Part shown: in pieces, positions 51,078 to 54,703 of the stretch
How positions within the stretch are numbered: position 1 is the stretch's first letter
Layout of the letters: the number at the start of each line of letters is the position of its first letter
Assembly: GCF_004348725.1 (NCBI RefSeq)
Contig: NZ_SMKR01000025.1
Span: 1-54,703, forward strand
Direction: 5' to 3'
Source of the DNA: Kribbella turkmenica
Lineage (GTDB): Bacteria; Actinomycetota; Actinomycetes; Propionibacteriales; Kribbellaceae
DNA length: 54,703 nt
Notes under the pieces: model-generated
Seen by the model: the letters and a program-made list of their open reading frames with translations, nothing else
Databases searched by the model: none
What the model was told of the DNA's origin: nothing
Translations under genes and position numbers: made by a program

Positions 51078-51172
51078 TCTACGCTCGTGGTCACCGGACG
51101 CGTCCGATCATCCACTCACAGCCATGGAGAACCACCCGGCAGCAGTCCCCGAAGAACCCAGGAGCATCCGCC

Positions 51173-52477
51173 ATGTCCAAACCACCGACGAAGCGCCCGT
51201 CGAAGCCCACCACTCGCGGTACGACGAACCGGCACCGGCAGCTCAGCCCGGCCGCCGGCCACAAGACGGCCGACAACGCGATGAAGACCGGAACCCGGTC
51301 GACGCTGATCGGCGCCATGTTCCTGATGGCCACCTCCGCGATCGGCCCGGGGTTCATCACCCAGACCACGCTGTTCACGGCGGCCCTCGGGGTGGCGTTC
51401 GCGTTCGCCATCGCCGCGTCGATCCTGGTCGACATCGCGCTGCAGCTGAACGTCTGGCGGGTGATCGGCGTCTCCGGCCGGCGCGCCCAGGAGCTCGGCA
51501 ACCTGGTCGCGCCGCGGCTCGGGACGGCGATGGCCGTGCTGCTGTTCGCCGGCGGCCTGGTGTTCAACATCGGCAACGTGTCCGGCACCGGTCTGGGCAC
51601 CGACGCGATGCTCGGCCTCGACCCGAAGCTCGGCGGCGGGCTGTCGGCGCTGATCGCCATCGCCATCTTCCTGTCCAAGCGGGCCGGGCTCGCGATGGAC
51701 CGGGTCGTGCTGGTGCTCGGCGCGGTGATGATCCTGCTGACGACGTACATCGCGATCACGTCCGGTCCACCGGTCGGCCAGGCGCTGAAGAACGTCGTAC
51801 TGCCCGAGCAGGTCGACTTCCTCGTCATCACGACCCTGATCGGCGGGACGATCGGCGGCTACATCGTGTACGCCGGTGCGCACCGGCTGCTCGACTCGGG
51901 AGTCTCCGGGCCGCAGCACGTCCGCGAGATCAGCCGCGGATCCGTCACCGGGATTCTGATCACCGGTCTGATGCGGGTCGTGCTGTTCCTCGCCATCCTC
52001 GGCGTCGTCGCCGGTGGCGTCGCCCTCGACCCGGCCAACCCGACGGCCTCGGCGTTCCAGCACGCGGCCGGCGAGCTCGGGCTGCGGGCCTTCGGCATCG
52101 TGCTCTGGGCGGCCGCGATCACCTCGGTGATCGGCGCGTCGTACACCACGGTCTCGTTCGTCACCTCGCGGACGAACACCTCGGACCGGACCAGGACGGC
52201 GCTCGTCGTGCTGTTCATCGCGGTCAGCACCGTCATCTACCTGTCCCTCGGTACGGCGCCGGCCCAGCTGCTGGTGTTCGCAGGAGCCTTCAACGGACTG
52301 CTGCTGCCGCTCGGCATCGGCGTGATCCTCTGGGTGGCCTGGCGGCGTCGCGACCTGCTGCGCGGGTACCAGTACCCGCGCTGGCTGCTCTGCCTGGGCG
52401 GCGCGGCCTGGCTGCTGACCATCTACCTGGCCATCCGCTCGGTGAAGCCAGTGATCGAGCTGTTTGGTGTCTCGTGA
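51173..52477 (+). CDS. NRAMP-family-like transporter (YcsG-like)
   Basis: A 434-residue membrane protein with a 40-residue basic N-terminal tail and about 11 helices. The first helix contains SAIGPGFITQTTLFTAALG, equivalent to the NRAMP DPGN region but with GPGF instead. B. subtilis has the comparable YcsG in its oxoprolinase-type gene cluster, so uptake of an oxoproline-related substrate or metal is plausible. AGGAG precedes the ATG. Its last codons form part of the long palindrome. Confidence 0.8.
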   Translation: MSKPPTKRPSKPTTRGTTNRHRQLSPAAGHKTADNAMKTGTRSTLIGAMFLMATSAIGPGFITQTTLFTAALGVAFAFAIAASILVDIALQLNVWRVIGVSGRRAQELGNLVAPRLGTAMAVLLFAGGLVFNIGNVSGTGLGTDAMLGLDPKLGGGLSALIAIAIFLSKRAGLAMDRVVLVLGAVMILLTTYIAITSGPPVGQALKNVVLPEQVDFLVITTLIGGTIGGYIVYAGAHRLLDSGVSGPQHVREISRGSVTGILITGLMRVVLFLAILGVVAGGVALDPANPTASAFQHAAGELGLRAFGIVLWAAAITSVIGASYTTVSFVTSRTNTSDRTRTALVVLFIAVSTVIYLSLGTAPAQLLVFAGAFNGLLLPLGIGVILWVAWRRRDLLRGYQYPRWLLCLGGAAWLLTIYLAIRSVKPVIELFGVS

Positions 52478-52629
52478 GCGGTGGTGGTTGAGTGCTGGCG
52501 GTGTCCAGGTGCGTGCATCGCAAGGCGGAGGAGCGTCCTCGATGCGGGTTTCATCGTGGATGCTCCTCCAACGCAGCGAGGTGCGTGCCTGGGCGCCGCC
52601 AGTGCCAAGCACCACCGCTCACGAGACAC
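52467..52629. repeat. 163-nt palindromic element
   Basis: GTGTCTCGTGAGCGGTGGTG (52467-52486) is exactly complementary to 52610-52629. Between them, the two halves remain largely complementary all the way to a small central loop (CGATG 52540-52544 with CATCG 52552-52556). Matching inner blocks include CTGGCGG/CCGCCAG, CCAGG/CCTGG, GCGTGC/GTGCGTGC-type and GGAGGAGC/GCTCCTCC. The left end supplies the stop codon of the transporter gene and the right end lies 18 nt before pxpA. It looks like a MITE-like or REP-like palindrome able to form one long RNA hairpin. Confidence 0.85.
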
Positions 52630-52647
52630 TAGTTTGTAGGAGTGGAG

Positions 52648-53400
52648 ATGGACCTCAACGCGGACCTGGGCGAGGGTTTCGGCTCCTGGCCGATGGGTGA
52701 CGACAGCGCGCTGCTGGAGGTCGTCACCAGCGCCAACGTGGCGTGCGGCTTCCACGCCGGCGACCCGTCGATCATGCGCCGGGTGACCGGCGAGGCGGTC
52801 GAGCGCGGCGTGGCGATCGGGGCTCACGTCGGGTACGCCGACAAACCCGGCTTCGGCCGCCGGTTCGTCGACGTCGAACCGGCCGCCCTCCGCGACGAGG
52901 TCGTCTACCAGATCGGTGCGCTGGACGCGTTCGCCCGGGTCGCGGGCGACCGGGTCCGGTACGTGAAACCGCACGGCGCGTTGTACAACACGATCGGGCA
53001 CCACAAGGAGCAGGCCGCGGCAGTGGTCGGAGCGGTCGTGGACTACGACCGCTCGCTCCCGGTGCTCGGTCTGCCCGGCTCGGCCTGGCTCCGGCTCGCG
53101 GCCGAGGCCGGGCTGACCGTCGTCCACGAGGCGTTCGCGGACCGTGCGTACACCCCGGCGGGGACGTTGGTGTCGCGGCGCGAGTCCGGCTCGGTGCTGC
53201 ACGACGCGGACGAGATCGCTGCCCGCTGTACGGCGATGGCGACCGGTCAGCCGATCCGGGACAGTCTTGGGGGGAAGCTGACGGTCGAGCCGGCGTCGAT
53301 CTGCGTGCACGGCGATACCCCGGGGGCGGTCGGCATCGCCCGCCGGGTCCGGTCCGCGCTGGAGGGGGCGGGCGTGACACTGAGCCCGTTCAGCCGGTGA
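52648..53400 (+). CDS. pxpA: 5-oxoprolinase subunit A (LamB/YcsF family)
   Basis: A 250-residue protein beginning MDLNADLGEGFG, the hallmark of PxpA. Further family blocks are TSANVACGFHAGDP, IGAHVGYADKPGFGRRF, VKPHGALYN and FADRAYTPAGTLVSR. With PxpB and PxpC it hydrolyses 5-oxoproline (pyroglutamate) to glutamate using ATP. ATG 52648 is preferred over GTG 52642 because it fits the family start and AGGAG spacing. It overlaps pxpB by one base (TGATG). Confidence 0.93.
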   Translation: MDLNADLGEGFGSWPMGDDSALLEVVTSANVACGFHAGDPSIMRRVTGEAVERGVAIGAHVGYADKPGFGRRFVDVEPAALRDEVVYQIGALDAFARVAGDRVRYVKPHGALYNTIGHHKEQAAAVVGAVVDYDRSLPVLGLPGSAWLRLAAEAGLTVVHEAFADRAYTPAGTLVSRRESGSVLHDADEIAARCTAMATGQPIRDSLGGKLTVEPASICVHGDTPGAVGIARRVRSALEGAGVTLSPFSR

Positions 53401-54005
53401 TGCGGATCCTGCCCTCCGGCGACCACGCACTCCTGGTCGAGCTGGACGACCTCGACCAGGTCCTCGGCTACTACGCCGCGCTGTCCGCCGCGCCACCGGC
53501 CGGCGTCATCGACATCGTCCCGGCCGCGCGGACGGTGATGGTCTCCACGTCGGGCGGTCTCAACGTCCTCGCCCACGCTCTTCGGGCGGTCGAGCCGGTT
53601 GCCGGTGATCGCGTTGCCGGCGACCTGTTGGAGATCCCGGTCGTGTACGACGGCGAGGATCTCTCCGACGTCGCGTCGTTTCTCGGGTGTGCCGTGCCCG
53701 AACTGATCGAGCGCCACTGCGCAGACGAGTGGACCGTCGCCTTCTGCGGGTTCGCACCGGGCTTCGGTTACCTCACCGGCGCCGGCACCTGGGACATCCA
53801 GCGGCGGACGTCGCCGCGGACGAAGGTGCCCGCCGGGGCGGTCGCGCTGGCGGGCGAGTTCAGCGGCGTCTACCCGCGCGAGTCCCCCGGCGGCTGGCAG
53901 TTGATCGGGCACACCGACGTACGGATCTTCGACCAGGGACGCGAGCCGGCCGCGCTCTTCCACCCCGGGCGGCGGGTGCGGTTCGTCGACGCGGGCCGGG
54001 GATGA
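53400..54005 (+). CDS. pxpB: 5-oxoprolinase subunit B (KipI/AHS1 family)
   Basis: A 201-residue AHS1-domain protein: MRILPSGDHALLVEL at the start, EIPVVYDGEDLSDVA in the middle and the conserved AFCGFAPGFGYLTG, PRTKVPAGAVALAG and GGWQLIGHT segments. B. subtilis KipI is a homologue that also inhibits KinA, but the genomic setting here indicates the oxoprolinase role. It overlaps pxpA by one base and pxpC by four. Confidence 0.92.
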   Translation: MRILPSGDHALLVELDDLDQVLGYYAALSAAPPAGVIDIVPAARTVMVSTSGGLNVLAHALRAVEPVAGDRVAGDLLEIPVVYDGEDLSDVASFLGCAVPELIERHCADEWTVAFCGFAPGFGYLTGAGTWDIQRRTSPRTKVPAGAVALAGEFSGVYPRESPGGWQLIGHTDVRIFDQGREPAALFHPGRRVRFVDAGRG

Positions 54006-54703
54006 ACAGTCTCACGGTCCTGGAATCGGGGCTCTTGGCAACCATCCAGGACGACGGCAGGATCGGTCAGGCGTCCCTCGGCATCCCCAGGTCCGGCGCC
54101 TGCGACCGGACGTCGTACGCGCTGGCGAACCGGCTCGTCGGCAACCGGGCCGGCGCGGCCGCGATCGAGGTGACCTTCGGCGGGCTCGTCCTGCACGCCG
54201 ACACCGACCTCGTCCTCGCCATCACCGGAGCACCCTGTTCCGGAGTCCCCCTCAATGCGCCGACGGTCGTGCAGGCCGGTGAGGTACTGCGCTTCGGACC
54301 GCCGCGGACCGGTCTGCGCACGTACGTCGCCGTCCGCGGCGGCCTCGCCGTCACGCCGGTCCTCGGATCCCGCTCGACCGACCTGCTGTCCGGTCTCGGC
54401 CCCGAGCCGTTGACTGCGGGCCAGACGTTGCCGATCGGTTGCGACTACGGCCCGATGCCCGGCGTCGACCTCGCTCCGGTCGCCGATCCGCCCGGCTCCG
54501 AGGTCGTCGTCCGGGTGACGCCCGGCCCGCGCCGCGACTGGTTCACGGACGCCGGGTGGGCGTCCTTCACCTCCCAGTCCTACGTCGTCAGCTCCAACAG
54601 CAACCGCGTCGGTGTACGCCTCGAAGGCGACCCCCTGGAACGCGCCCGCGAAGGCGAACTCGCCAGCGAAGGCATGGCCCTCGGCGCCATCCAGATCCCA
54701 CCC
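54002..54703 (+). CDS. pxpC: 5-oxoprolinase subunit C (KipA/AHS2 family), truncated by the window end
   Basis: 234 codons are visible; the gene continues past the right edge. It opens MNSLTVLESGLLATIQDDGR, followed by the AHS2-domain blocks GACDRTSYALANRLVGN, AIEVTFGG, TYVAVRGGLAV and VRVTPGPRRDWFT. It completes the PxpABC complex. The ATG overlaps the pxpB stop as ATGA. Confidence 0.92.
   Translation, partial: MNSLTVLESGLLATIQDDGRIGQASLGIPRSGACDRTSYALANRLVGNRAGAAAIEVTFGGLVLHADTDLVLAITGAPCSGVPLNAPTVVQAGEVLRFGPPRTGLRTYVAVRGGLAVTPVLGSRSTDLLSGLGPEPLTAGQTLPIGCDYGPMPGVDLAPVADPPGSEVVVRVTPGPRRDWFTDAGWASFTSQSYVVSSNSNRVGVRLEGDPLERAREGELASEGMALGAIQIPP

Noticed and set aside
1..54703. tRNA genes, CRISPR arrays, prophage or IS elements
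   Set aside because: No cloverleaf-like sequence, repeat-spacer array, transposase or integrase was found by reading both strands; a tRNA search tool was not available.

Overview
The window is very GC-rich, with frequent GTG/TTG starts, ATGA/GTGA/TGATG gene overlaps and actinobacterial gene families: a LysX-type lysyl-tRNA synthetase fusion, a LysM/Rpf-like protein and a RamS-like class III lanthipeptide locus. It reads as a chromosomal segment of a filamentous, Kribbella-like actinomycete. The genus is inferred mainly from the first locus, which has the architecture of the flavipeptin cluster described from Kribbella flavida. I saw no tRNA, rRNA, CRISPR array, prophage or insertion sequence.

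Region 1 (1-11.4 kb). The tail of a TOBE-domain protein and a Nudix-like protein precede a class III lanthipeptide cluster. That cluster has a LanKC synthetase, a 44-residue precursor with two S/T-x2-S/T-x3-C motifs, a strong hairpin, a prolyl oligopeptidase, a heterodimeric ABC exporter and a convergent NarL/RamR-like regulator. A LysM/Rpf-like cell-wall protein follows, behind a long structured leader.

Region 2 (11.4-28.6 kb). This is metabolic and housekeeping sequence: a methyltransferase, membrane proteins, a TetR regulator, a P-loop kinase-like protein and a molybdopterin oxidoreductase. A LacI regulator faces a glycoside-catabolism operon (isomerase, Gfo/Idh/MocA dehydrogenase, SGNH hydrolase, beta-mannosidase), and AACCGGTT-centred palindromes lie before both the operon and the mannosidase. 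Next come an APC permease, a lipoprotein and a glutathionylspermidine-synthase-like ATP-grasp protein in one overlapping unit, then a succinate-semialdehyde dehydrogenase.

Region 3 (27.5-35.2 kb). This is the most unusual locus. A LanM (class II) synthetase with intact dehydratase and zinc-cyclase residues overlaps a 71-residue peptide gene that encodes no cysteine. A luciferase-like oxidoreductase is divergent upstream and a large LuxR-type (LAL) regulator follows. The intergenic region is 389 nt and full of dyads. One reading is a lanthipeptide-like pathway whose product is dehydrated, and possibly reduced to D-residues, without thioether rings.

Region 4 (35.4-54.7 kb). It holds a ROK regulator, an alpha/beta hydrolase with a DUF998 protein, LysX, a lipoprotein, a VapBC-type toxin-antitoxin pair, a proline-rich membrane protein and a second hydrolase. 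An L-serine ammonia-lyase sits behind a glycine riboswitch on the minus strand, followed by a DUF3817 protein, a secreted peptidase-like hydrolase and aminopeptidase P. The end of the window is a 5-oxoprolinase region: a GntR regulator with two operator-like sites, an NRAMP-like transporter, a 163-nt giant palindrome, and pxpA, pxpB and a truncated pxpC.
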